Shown: positions 28,215 through 35,635 of the stretch, one piece after another
How the letters are laid out: each line of letters begins with the position of its first letter
How positions within the stretch are numbered: position 1 is the stretch's first letter
Assembly: GCA_964445985.1 (NCBI GenBank)
Contig: CAYUMU010000007.1
Span: forward strand, 1-64,000
From: CAYUMU01 sp964445985
Lineage (GTDB): Bacteria > Planctomycetota > Planctomycetia > Pirellulales > S012-138
Reading direction: 5' to 3'
DNA: 64,000 bases
The notes under the pieces: model-generated
Database searches by the model: none
What the model saw: the letters and a program-made list of their open reading frames with translations, nothing else
Told to the model about the DNA's origin: nothing
Position numbers and translations under genes: made by a program

Positions 28215-29018
28215 ATGAAAGTTGGGGAGATCCGCGGTCCTCGGTTCAACATGCGAACCCACACCATGAACACCACCATTGAGTTGCCACGGGGCGTCGA
28301 TCCTACGCCCGAGCAGCTAGAGTTATTGGCCGAGCACAGTCGGCAGTTAGAAACGGCCAGCCCTCAGGAAATCATTCGTTGGGCTGCCGAAAACTTTCGC
28401 CCCAAACTCACCATGGCCACGGCCTTTGGACCCGAAGGCTGCGTGATTTTGCACATGCTGGGCGGCATCGATCGCACGGTGCCGGTCTTCAATCTCGACA
28501 CCGGCTACCAGTTCAAAGAAACGCTGGAGCTGCGCGACCGCATCGCCGAGCGGTACGGCATTCATGTGGAAATGAAGCAGCCGGAAACCACGGTGGCCGA
28601 GTACGAAGCCTTGCACGGCGGGCCGCTTTACAAGACCAACCCCGACCAGTGCTGTTTCGACCGCAAGGTGAAAGTGCTGCGGCAAGCGGCGCTGGGCATG
28701 CACGCCTGGATGAGCGGAATTCGCCGCGACCAAAGCCCCGACCGGGCCCGGTCGCCCATCGTGGGCTGGGACAAGAAATTCAAACTCGTCAAGATTAGCC
28801 CCTTGGCCAACTGGACCAAGAAGGAAGTTTGGAAGCTGATCACCGACGAGGATGTGCCATACAACCCGCTGCACGACCAGGGCTACCCATCCATTGGCTG
28901 CTGGCCTTGCACTCGCGCGGTGATGTTTGGCGAAGTCGACGAACGAGCCGGTCGGTGGAGCGGAACCGCCAAAACCGAGTGCGGCTTGCATACTTCCGAC
29001 GATTCTTCCCAGGACTGA
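28215..29018 (+). CDS. cysH: Assimilatory adenylyl-sulfate reductase (4Fe-4S type)
   Basis: The 267-residue protein reduces activated sulfate to sulfite with thioredoxin. It has the ATP-pyrophosphatase-like fold (TMATAFGPEGCVILHML; VFNLDTGYQF). The paired cysteines C146-C147 and C229-x-x-C232 (GCWPC) mark the 4Fe-4S enzymes that use APS rather than PAPS, and the C-terminal KTECGLH carries the catalytic cysteine. The start at 28215 is favoured by AAGGA 8 bases upstream; the ATG at 28266 would also leave the domain complete. It is followed 12 bp later by an Rrf2 regulator, which suggests joint control of sulfur uptake. Confidence 0.9.
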   Translation: MKVGEIRGPRFNMRTHTMNTTIELPRGVDPTPEQLELLAEHSRQLETASPQEIIRWAAENFRPKLTMATAFGPEGCVILHMLGGIDRTVPVFNLDTGYQFKETLELRDRIAERYGIHVEMKQPETTVAEYEALHGGPLYKTNPDQCCFDRKVKVLRQAALGMHAWMSGIRRDQSPDRARSPIVGWDKKFKLVKISPLANWTKKEVWKLITDEDVPYNPLHDQGYPSIGCWPCTRAVMFGEVDERAGRWSGTAKTECGLHTSDDSSQD

Positions 29019-29030
29019 GCAGCCGATCGC

Positions 29031-29453
29031 GTGAAGGTATCAGCCAAAACCGAATACGCCTGCATTGCCATGTTTGAGTTGGCGTCGGGCTATGCCAGCG
29101 GCGAACCGATTCGGATTCGCACGATCGCCGATACCCACGGCATCCCCTCGCGATTTCTCGTGCAGATTCTACTGCAGTTGAAGGGAGCCGGGCTGGTGGT
29201 CAGCACCCGCGGCGCGCTGGGCGGCTATCGCCTGGCACAATCGCCCGAGGGTATTTCATTGGCCGACGTGATTGGCGCCATTGAAGGGCCGGAGAATGAA
29301 TCGTCGCTGAACACGCAATCGACCGCGGGCCGCGTGCTGACTTCAATTTGGCGACAGATTGGCCAAATGGAGCAGGAAATTCTTTCCGAGATCACGCTCG
29401 ATGAACTGGTGGCCCGGGCCGGCGATCCGGCGGAAGGCATGTATTACATTTAG
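29031..29453 (+). CDS. Rrf2-family transcriptional regulator
   Basis: The 140-residue protein begins at a GTG. It has the Rrf2 winged helix: VSAKTEYACIAMFELA at the N terminus, then IRTIADTHGIPSRFLVQILLQLKGAGLVVSTRGALGGY with the wing, and the SLADVIGAIEG helix. The three-cysteine cluster of iron-sulfur Rrf2 sensors (IscR, NsrR) is absent; the only Cys is near residue 10. This resembles CymR-type members, which sense cysteine status through a partner protein. Lying 12 bp behind cysH, it probably regulates sulfur assimilation, perhaps its own operon. The target site was not identified. Confidence 0.85.
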   Translation: MKVSAKTEYACIAMFELASGYASGEPIRIRTIADTHGIPSRFLVQILLQLKGAGLVVSTRGALGGYRLAQSPEGISLADVIGAIEGPENESSLNTQSTAGRVLTSIWRQIGQMEQEILSEITLDELVARAGDPAEGMYYI

Positions 29454-29491
29454 CAATGGAGGGCAAGCAGAATGCCTACATTGCTATTAAT

Positions 29492-29679
29492 AGTGTGCCA
29501 CTGTTTGCGGTCGCATGCGTTCTCCATTGCAGAACACGCTTGCCACGACCGCAAGCAGTGCGCTGCGGAGGCGGGCGTTCTACTTCGGTGGCCCAGTCGT
29601 GGGCGATTCGGCACTGCTTGCGAGCGTGGAAAGCGAGTGGAGGGTGGTGGGTCGATTCGCTCGCAAACAGTGGCACACT
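29492..29679. mobile_element. MITE-like palindromic element with 18-bp terminal inverted repeats
   Basis: Perfect 18-bp inverted repeats (AGTGTGCCACTGTTTGCG at 29492-29509 and its complement at 29662-29679) bound a 188-bp segment. A second nested pair lies inside: CCACG..CGCAAGCAGTGC at 29543-29561 against 29611-29629, with 2 mismatches in 19. The whole element can fold into a long imperfect hairpin. It has no coding frame of its own. Target-site duplications were not obvious. It fills most of the 429-bp gap between the Rrf2 gene and the ankyrin gene; the remainder (29680-29882) shows nothing. Confidence 0.65.
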
Positions 29680-29882
29680 TTCATTGCATAGGTATATAGG
29701 CACTACGAGCAAGCGCACCCGTGCGCTGGAGTTGGAGCATGTGGAGATTGCGCCGGTGATGCCGTAAAGTTTGTGACGGTAGGCAAAGCAGATCAACAAT
29801 TCAGTCTCCGCAACTGAAAGTAGGCCAAATCCCGACAAGCATAGCAATAAGAGTTCTTCGATATGTTTTTCTAAGGTGGACC

Positions 29883-30923
29883 ATGACTGATGAGTCGCTT
29901 GAACTGCTCGATAAGTTACTCGATGGCGACGACGTCGATGCACTTGCCGAATTTTTAGAGGCTCATCCCGGCATCTTATTGCAAATTGACGATTCCTTTC
30001 CGGCTCCACTAGCGTACGCGATCGGAAACCACAATGTCGAAATGGTGAAGTTGGTGCTACGTCACGGAGCCGCGCTCGATTATGAAGTGTCGGCGTTCAG
30101 CGATCCACCTCTCCATTTGGCTGCATTAATTTCCGAACCAGAAATCGTTCGATTGCTCTTGGAAGCTGGCGTTCCGGTTGACCAGGAAATCGGCGGCCGT
30201 ACGCCACTGTGGAGCGCGTGTCGTGGAGAGGATTCGCGCTATATCGAGGTCGTCCGAATTCTGCTGGAGCACGGCGCCGACCCCAACGAGATTTGGCCCG
30301 AGGGCTTCTCTCCCCTCGTTTATGCTCACGATCTCTGCAAAGATAAATTGGAGCAAGTGCTGTTAGAGTTTGGCGCGGTCCAACGCGTCGGAAACCCGGA
30401 ACTGTTGGAGGGGCATCTCAGCCCCGTGGAAGCGTTTGCGGCCCTGGCAATGCGCGAACCTCCAGGCATCCCTTGGGAAGAATTGGGGCCCAAGGTTCTC
30501 GACGCGATTGGGCACGGAGATATCGACTGGGATAAGATCGTGTTCACCAAGGACGGGAAGCCATACGCGATCTTGTCGCGAAAACTACCCTTCCGAGAAA
30601 GCATTCTCCGTGCTCGTGAACAACTCGAGCGAATGTCCGATGGCGATGCCGACATCCCTGCCCCCCCGCCGCCCGAACTTCCCTGGGAAGAACTTGGACC
30701 CGTTGTCTTAGCAGCCACTTCCCAAGGCGGCGAAAAGTGGGGCGGTCTGGATATCGACAAAAATGGCCAGCGATATGCCCGCCTAGCGCAAATTCCGCCC
30801 TACGCCAGCGACGTGCAAAGGGGTTGGGAGGACGTTGAAAATATGGCATCGGATGAAGTTCGCAGGGCTCGGGAAGCATTGGAAGGGTCCGATGATGACC
30901 CACCATTGCATGAGTGCCTGTAA
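29883..30923 (+). CDS. Ankyrin-repeat protein with duplicated C-terminal motif
   Basis: The 346-residue protein has no signal peptide. Residues about 40-170 form ankyrin repeats (PLAYAIGNHNVEMVKLVLRHGA; PPLHLAALISEPEIVRLLLEAG; TPLWSACRGEDSRYIEVVRI, then LLEHGADPN). The C-terminal half contains a motif twice: PWEELGPKVLDAIGHGDIDW, then KIVFTKDGKPYAILSRKLP; and PWEELGPVVLAATSQGGEKW, then LDIDKNGQRYARLAQIPP. I do not recognise this second module. Ankyrin proteins of this size mediate protein binding and are sometimes immunity proteins of toxin systems, but no toxin is adjacent. Codon use looks less GC-biased than the neighbours, consistent with acquired DNA. Confidence 0.75.
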   Translation: MTDESLELLDKLLDGDDVDALAEFLEAHPGILLQIDDSFPAPLAYAIGNHNVEMVKLVLRHGAALDYEVSAFSDPPLHLAALISEPEIVRLLLEAGVPVDQEIGGRTPLWSACRGEDSRYIEVVRILLEHGADPNEIWPEGFSPLVYAHDLCKDKLEQVLLEFGAVQRVGNPELLEGHLSPVEAFAALAMREPPGIPWEELGPKVLDAIGHGDIDWDKIVFTKDGKPYAILSRKLPFRESILRAREQLERMSDGDADIPAPPPPELPWEELGPVVLAATSQGGEKWGGLDIDKNGQRYARLAQIPPYASDVQRGWEDVENMASDEVRRAREALEGSDDDPPLHECL

Positions 30924-30960
30924 GTCTGTTAGTGCCTACTTCAATACTGGCGCGTCGGGG

Positions 30961-30985
30961 GGCCAAAACCTTTGATATTTTGGCC
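30961..30985 (+). terminator. Weak hairpin after the ankyrin gene
   Basis: GGCCAAAA and TTTTGGCC pair around a 9-nt loop, 37 bases beyond the stop codon. No T-run follows beyond the TTTT in the arm, so termination is only possible. The rest of 30924-31100 holds nothing recognisable. Confidence 0.3.
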
Positions 30986-31100
30986 AAACTTGCAGAACAC
31001 GCCTTTGAATTCCATGAAACCCGCCTGGTTAGAATAAAGCTCGTTCGTGACGATCTGATTTTTGGCAGGCCGTTTTTGAGTTGTAAACCTCCGGCGATCG

Positions 31101-31137
31101 GCGGCGCGGGTGGTATGCACGGGGTGCATACCCTACC
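31101..31137. repeat. 37-bp dispersed repeat, copy 1 (contains a stop codon)
   Basis: The sequence GCGGCGCGGGTGGTATGCAC followed by GGGGTGCATACCCTACC contains a 9-bp stem (GGTATGCAC / GTGCATACC, 31112-31132, 3-nt loop). It recurs at 35131-35167 with only about two changes. The TAG stop of the DUF1552 gene (31133-31135 on the minus strand) lies inside the repeat. Confidence 0.8.
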
Positions 31138-32473
31138 CGGATAGGCCGGGCAACGAGCCGGTGCTGTCGCCCAGGTCGGTGATGTCCACGTCCATGCGGT
31201 TGAGCAGCGACAGCCAGAGGTTGTTGAGCGGGGTTTCTTTGGCGTACTTGATATGGCGGCCGGTTTGAATGGTGCCGCAGCCGCCGCCCGCCAGCAGGAT
31301 GGGCAGGTCGTCGTGATTGTGGCGGTTGCCGTCGGAGTTGCCGCTGCCGTAAGCCACCATGGCGTGGTCGAGCAGCGTGCCGTCCCCTTCCTGCACGGCC
31401 GCCATCTTCTCCAGCAGGTAGGCCAACTGCCGGGTGTGGAAAGTATTGATCTGACGGATCTTTTCCTTCTTCGCGGCGTCGTTGCCGTGATGGCTCAGGT
31501 CGTGGTGGCCTTCCGCCACGTTGATGAATGGGTAGGGTTTGTTGCTGCCTTCGTTGGCCAGCACAAATGTGCAAACCCGCGTGACATCGGTCTGGAAGGC
31601 CAGCACCATCAGGTCGCACATCAGGCGGATGTGTTCTTCGTAATCCTTGGGAACACCGGCCGGCACGGCGTAGTCGGGCGTCTCTATCTCGGGCAGGTGA
31701 GCAGCCCGCTCCATCCGCTGTTCGATATCGCGAATGGCCGTGAAGTATTGGTCGAGCTTGCGGCGATCGTTGGCCCCGACCTTCGCCTGCAGATCCTTCG
31801 AGTCTTCGCGAATGAAGTCGAGCACCGTCTTCCGCCGGGCATCGCGGGCCACGCGCTGGCTGTCGGGCACCGCAGAGAACATCCGCTCGAACACCAGCTT
31901 GGGGTTCACTTCTTTGGGAAGCGGCTGGGTGGCCGAACGCCAGGCCATGGTGGAACTGTACACGCAGCTATAGCCGCTATCGCAGTTGCCGGCCATGGAA
32001 CCTTGCTCGCAGCCAATTTCGAGCGAAGCCAGCCGGGTCTTGTGGCCAATGCGGTTGGCCGCCACCTGGTCGACCGAAACGCCGGCGCGAATGTCGGTGC
32101 CGTCGGTCTTGCGGGGTTGAACGCCCGTGAGGAAAGCCGCGAGTGCCCTGGCGTGGTCGCCGCCGCCGTCGCCATGACTGCGGGCTTTATCGGCCGTGAG
32201 CCCCGTGAGCACGAGCATCTGCTCTTTCACTTTTTCCAGCGGTTGCAAGATGGCCGGCAGATCGAAGTCGCGGCCCTCGGCGGTCGGCGTCCAATCGACC
32301 ATGTTCTTGCCGTTGGGCACGTACAGGCAGGCCATGCGATTGGGCGCGGTTGCCTGGGGTGAAGGCGACTGGCCGAAAGCCCGGAGCGGCCCCATGGCCT
32401 CGAGCCACGGCAACGAAACGGCAACCCCCAGGCCTTGCAACATGGTGCGGCGGGAAATCGGTTTGAGGCTCAT
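31133..32473 (-). CDS. DUF1552-family secreted protein (second copy)
   Basis: The 446-residue protein starts with a Tat-like signal (ISRRTMLQGLGVAVSLPWLEAMG). It shows DUF1552 signatures: RMACLYVPNGKNMVDWTP, LTGLTADKARSHGDGGGDHA, LASLEIGCEQGSMAGNCDSG, RVCTFVLANEGSNKPYPFI and GTLLDHAMVAYGSGNSDGN. AAGGAA precedes the ATG with good spacing. It is the downstream partner of the DUF1592 gene (179 bp away) and is a closer match to the textbook family than the copy at 8065; the two are clearly diverged paralogues. Function is unknown. A repeat copy overlaps its stop codon. Confidence 0.9.
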   Translation of the reverse strand: MSLKPISRRTMLQGLGVAVSLPWLEAMGPLRAFGQSPSPQATAPNRMACLYVPNGKNMVDWTPTAEGRDFDLPAILQPLEKVKEQMLVLTGLTADKARSHGDGGGDHARALAAFLTGVQPRKTDGTDIRAGVSVDQVAANRIGHKTRLASLEIGCEQGSMAGNCDSGYSCVYSSTMAWRSATQPLPKEVNPKLVFERMFSAVPDSQRVARDARRKTVLDFIREDSKDLQAKVGANDRRKLDQYFTAIRDIEQRMERAAHLPEIETPDYAVPAGVPKDYEEHIRLMCDLMVLAFQTDVTRVCTFVLANEGSNKPYPFINVAEGHHDLSHHGNDAAKKEKIRQINTFHTRQLAYLLEKMAAVQEGDGTLLDHAMVAYGSGNSDGNRHNHDDLPILLAGGGCGTIQTGRHIKYAKETPLNNLWLSLLNRMDVDITDLGDSTGSLPGLSG

Positions 32474-32545
32474 GGTGTGTTTCCTTGCTGGTGGGGGAGT
32501 TTTGTCGCTGATGATGATAGTAGGGTTGCACTCGCCGCTTCTTGG

Positions 32546-32625
32546 ATTCCCGCCTGCGCGGGAATGACGGATTAGGGATTCCCGTCCCCTTCTTCACGGG
32601 GGGCAGGCTCTGCGCGGGAATGACG
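32546..32625. repeat. ATTCCCGC hairpin repeats between DUF1552 and DUF1592
   Basis: A perfect 8-bp stem (ATTCCCGC / GCGGGAAT, 32546-32565, CTGC loop) followed by GACGG forms a common type of intergenic repeat. Next to it a longer, disrupted version runs from about 32578 to 32625 (ATTCCCG ... GCGGGAAT, then GACGG). They fill most of the spacer between the two genes. Confidence 0.6.
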
Positions 32626-32652
32626 GGTCGTTACTCTTGGCTACCGCGACGT

Positions 32653-35214
32653 TTAATTCTCGCTGCCGCGGCGGAGGCGGAACGGGTCGCTGTTCACAAT
32701 TGCGGTGACGAGCGCGGAGAACCGGTAATCGTTCTCCGCCAGAGCGGTCGTGATGGTTTCGACGGTGGGGCGATCGTAATACTCCAGGCCGCGGCCCAGG
32801 GCGTAGATCAGCATTTTCTCGGCCAGGCAGCGGGCGAATTTGTCGCGATCTTCCAGCAGCACCTGTTTCAGCTCGGCAGGGCCTGCGAAAGCCTTGCCGC
32901 CGGGAAGCTCGCCGGCCGGGTCGATTTCGAACTCGCCGTCTTTGGTGCGATAGCCGCCGATGGCGTCGAAGTTTTCAAAGGCAAAGCCCAGCGGGTCCAT
33001 GCGGGCATGGCAATTGGCGCAGGCCGGATTGGCCCGATGCTGCTCCATCCGCTGCCGCAAGGAACCGGTCAGTTGCGATTTCTCATCTTCTTCCAGCTCG
33101 GGCACGTTGGGCGGCGGGGGCGGCGGAGGGCTGCCAAGAATTTGTTCGAGCAACCAACGGCCTCGCTTCACGGGTGAAGTGCGGGTGGGGTTGGAGGTAA
33201 CCGTGAGCACGCTGGCCTGGGTAAGCAGGCCACCGCGGGCGCCGTCGATCAGCTCAACCCGCGCGAAGGCCGGTCCTCGAAAACGTTGCCCTCCCGGCTT
33301 GACCGGCTTTTGCCCCACGAGCGTGCCATGGGTATCGAGGATGCCGTAATGCTTGGCCAGGGGTTCGTTCAGGTAGGTAAAGTCTGAGTGCAGCAGTTCC
33401 ATAATGCTGCGATCGGATTGGATGACCTCGCCCAAGAACAGACGCGTTTCTTCCAGCATGGCAGCCCTGAGGGGCTCGTTGAACTGCGGAAACCGCGCGG
33501 CGTCGGGGGCGAAGGTTTCCAACCGCTTGAGCTGCAGCCATTGCAGGGCAAAGTTATCGACCAAGGCCCGCGACTTGGGATCGGCCAGCATTCGCCGCAC
33601 CTGGGCGTCCAGATTTTTTGAAAGCTCGCCGCGCGCCGCGAGCTCAAACAGCTCAGCGTCGGGCATGGTGCTCCAGAGGAAATAGCTGAGCCGGCTCGCA
33701 AGCTGATAATCGTTGAGCGGAACCGGAGCGGCCCCTTCGGGACGGTCATCGAGCTCCAAACGAAACAAGAACTTGGGCGAAGCGAGCACGGCCTGCATGG
33801 CCAATTGCATGCCCGACTCCCACTTACCGCCGTCGGCTTCTACCGCCGCGACCAACTCGGCCAAACGATCCACCTCCTCGGACGCGACTGGGCGGCGATA
33901 GGCGCGGGTGGCGAACCGCGTGAGAACTTCTCGCGTTCGTGCGGCTGGTGACTTTGTTTCATCGCAGGCCAGCAGGGCATGGTGCGAAGCGGGGCGCGGG
34001 TCGAGGGGGCCTTCGAGGGCCAGGTACTCAATGTGAACTTTCGCCAGCGGCTGATCGCCGTTGGTTTGGTCATTGCCCGGCTTGAGCAAACCCACCGCCA
34101 TGCGGTCGAAACCCAGCGGCGGCACGTTCACTTCCACGAATTGCGGCTTTTTAGCGTCGCGAGCGGTGACTTCCAACACCTGCACAATCTTTTGCGGCAG
34201 CGTGCCCAGCGCGGGTCCCGACACTTGGGCCAGTTCATCGGCCGAAGAAACCTTATCGGCGGGAATGCCGGGGCCGGCCGCGATGATGGCAATGCGAACG
34301 GGGCCATCTCCCAACTCGCCCTCGCCGTGCGGCCCGGCATACAGCTTGGTGCGAAAGACATACTCGCCTTCGGGCGGAACCATGTAGGTCGTGAACACGG
34401 GTCCGCCTTCGCGAGGCGTGGCGCCCTCGGCGTTGGTCATGGCTCGATAGCTGCCCTGGGCCACATCGGGACCCGAGGGCTGCGTGTAACGAGCCCCGAT
34501 GGCCCGCTTGGAAGGCTTGGGCGGATCGGGCTGAATGGCTCGCTGCACAATGCTTTCGGCCGCCGCCAGGTAGCGTTCCATCAGCACCGGCGACAGCGTG
34601 AGCACGTCGCCAATGTTGTCGAAACCATGGCCAATATCGTCGGCCGGAAAATCCTCGGCCGGATTGAAATCGACGCCGGCCAGGTCGCGAATGGTGTGGT
34701 TGTATTCGGTGCGGTTGAGCCGGCGAACCGTCACCCGGCCCGGATCGGGTTGGGCATGCTTGTCGGCCTCGGCGTACACCGTTTGAATCGCCTGGGCAAA
34801 GGCTTCGCGTTCTTCCACCGTGGGCCGCGGCTGGCCTTCAGGCGGCATGAATCCGCCTTCGACCATGGTCAGCACGTTGTCCCAGGTTTTGCGGGCAGGG
34901 ATCAACATTTCGGCTCGATCGAAGCCTTGCAGCGACAGATCGGCCTTGGGTTGGTTGCCCGTGTGACAGGCCAGGCAGTGCTTGCGGAGAAACGGCAGGG
35001 CGCCTTCGCCAAACGCCTTTTGCGCCTCGGCGCCAACCACCACGCCCGCCGGCTTGGCGTCCTCGGCGGCGGCAAAGCTTGAGACTGCAAACACCATCAC
35101 CACTCCGGCCAACGCCCTCGACCAGCAATAGCGGCGCGGGTGGTATGCACGGGGTGCATTCTCTACCAAGGCACGGTGGTCAGCCAAAAAGTGGTCAGCC
35201 AAGAAGCTGCGCAT
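32653..35214 (-). CDS. DUF1592/DUF1588/DUF1587/DUF1585 c-type cytochrome-like protein (second copy)
   Basis: The roughly 850-residue protein has a hydrophobic signal (ALAGVVMVFAVSSFAAAEDAK) and a haem-binding CLACHTG. Planctomycete DUF1587 (VTVRRLNRTEYNHTIRDLAG), DUF1595, DUF1592, DUF1588 (ASVLTVTSNPTRTSPVKRG; CANCHARMDPLGFAFENFD) and DUF1585 domains follow. The start is unsure: the ATG at 35214 gives an N-terminal tail that is itself encoded by a dispersed repeat (35131-35167). A TTG at 35112, GTGs at 35103/35100 or an ATG at 35097 would start within or right before the signal peptide. It is first in a pair with the DUF1552 gene. Role: probable extracytoplasmic redox protein. Confidence 0.82.
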   Translation of the reverse strand: MRSFLADHFLADHRALVENAPRAYHPRRYCWSRALAGVVMVFAVSSFAAAEDAKPAGVVVGAEAQKAFGEGALPFLRKHCLACHTGNQPKADLSLQGFDRAEMLIPARKTWDNVLTMVEGGFMPPEGQPRPTVEEREAFAQAIQTVYAEADKHAQPDPGRVTVRRLNRTEYNHTIRDLAGVDFNPAEDFPADDIGHGFDNIGDVLTLSPVLMERYLAAAESIVQRAIQPDPPKPSKRAIGARYTQPSGPDVAQGSYRAMTNAEGATPREGGPVFTTYMVPPEGEYVFRTKLYAGPHGEGELGDGPVRIAIIAAGPGIPADKVSSADELAQVSGPALGTLPQKIVQVLEVTARDAKKPQFVEVNVPPLGFDRMAVGLLKPGNDQTNGDQPLAKVHIEYLALEGPLDPRPASHHALLACDETKSPAARTREVLTRFATRAYRRPVASEEVDRLAELVAAVEADGGKWESGMQLAMQAVLASPKFLFRLELDDRPEGAAPVPLNDYQLASRLSYFLWSTMPDAELFELAARGELSKNLDAQVRRMLADPKSRALVDNFALQWLQLKRLETFAPDAARFPQFNEPLRAAMLEETRLFLGEVIQSDRSIMELLHSDFTYLNEPLAKHYGILDTHGTLVGQKPVKPGGQRFRGPAFARVELIDGARGGLLTQASVLTVTSNPTRTSPVKRGRWLLEQILGSPPPPPPPNVPELEEDEKSQLTGSLRQRMEQHRANPACANCHARMDPLGFAFENFDAIGGYRTKDGEFEIDPAGELPGGKAFAGPAELKQVLLEDRDKFARCLAEKMLIYALGRGLEYYDRPTVETITTALAENDYRFSALVTAIVNSDPFRLRRGSEN
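35131..35167. repeat. 37-bp dispersed repeat, copy 2
   Basis: It is nearly identical to 31101-31137 and in the same orientation. Here it lies within the 5' end of the DUF1592 frame. It is followed by an imperfect duplication of GTGGTCAGCCA (35176-35186 and 35191-35201). Confidence 0.8.
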
Positions 35215-35635
35215 GACGGGGGGCTTGTCCTTCTGGGGGGAGGGGGCAGCAGGAGGAATAAACGGCGGAGGGCTGGAACCGCGGGGTTTACAAAAGGTGG
35301 GCGAGGTTTGTCGATTCCGCAGTCTGAGGCAAGGCGGGCGTTTCCCTCGTGCGACGAATCGACGCATCATTATAGGCAACTGGGTTCCGTCCACCAACGG
35401 AGTTTTGTCAGCTTCTTGGATCGCCGAGGGCAGAGAGTCTTGTCCCTGGTCGAACTCTGCCCTACATTGCATGCAAATATGGCAAGCAGAACTGGCAGAA
35501 TATCCGTCGGCCTCGCTTGCGAAACGCTTCGAACGGCCGCGCTTTGATGGTGCGGCATTTCTTCGCTGCGATCCGCCCACCCGCGGCGGTCCGGCGCGAT
35601 CATGGACGTGCGTCAGACAAGCCAGGGTTTGGAAC
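35215..35635. other. Divergent gap before the hopanoid genes
   Basis: No gene is convincing in this 421-bp stretch. The open frame that leads into the cyclase from 35213 lacks coding character. An 8-bp inverted pair (GGGCAGAG / CTCTGCCC, about 35429-35463) is the only structure noted. Promoters for both flanking genes must lie here but were not recognised. Confidence 0.35.

Noticed and set aside
29456..29767. 103-codon plus-strand frame
   Set aside because: Lies inside the palindromic MITE-like element; sequence reflects the inverted repeats rather than a protein.
35213..35635. N-terminal extension of squalene-hopene cyclase by about 141 codons
   Set aside because: Composition differs from the enzyme; the family N terminus begins after 35636.
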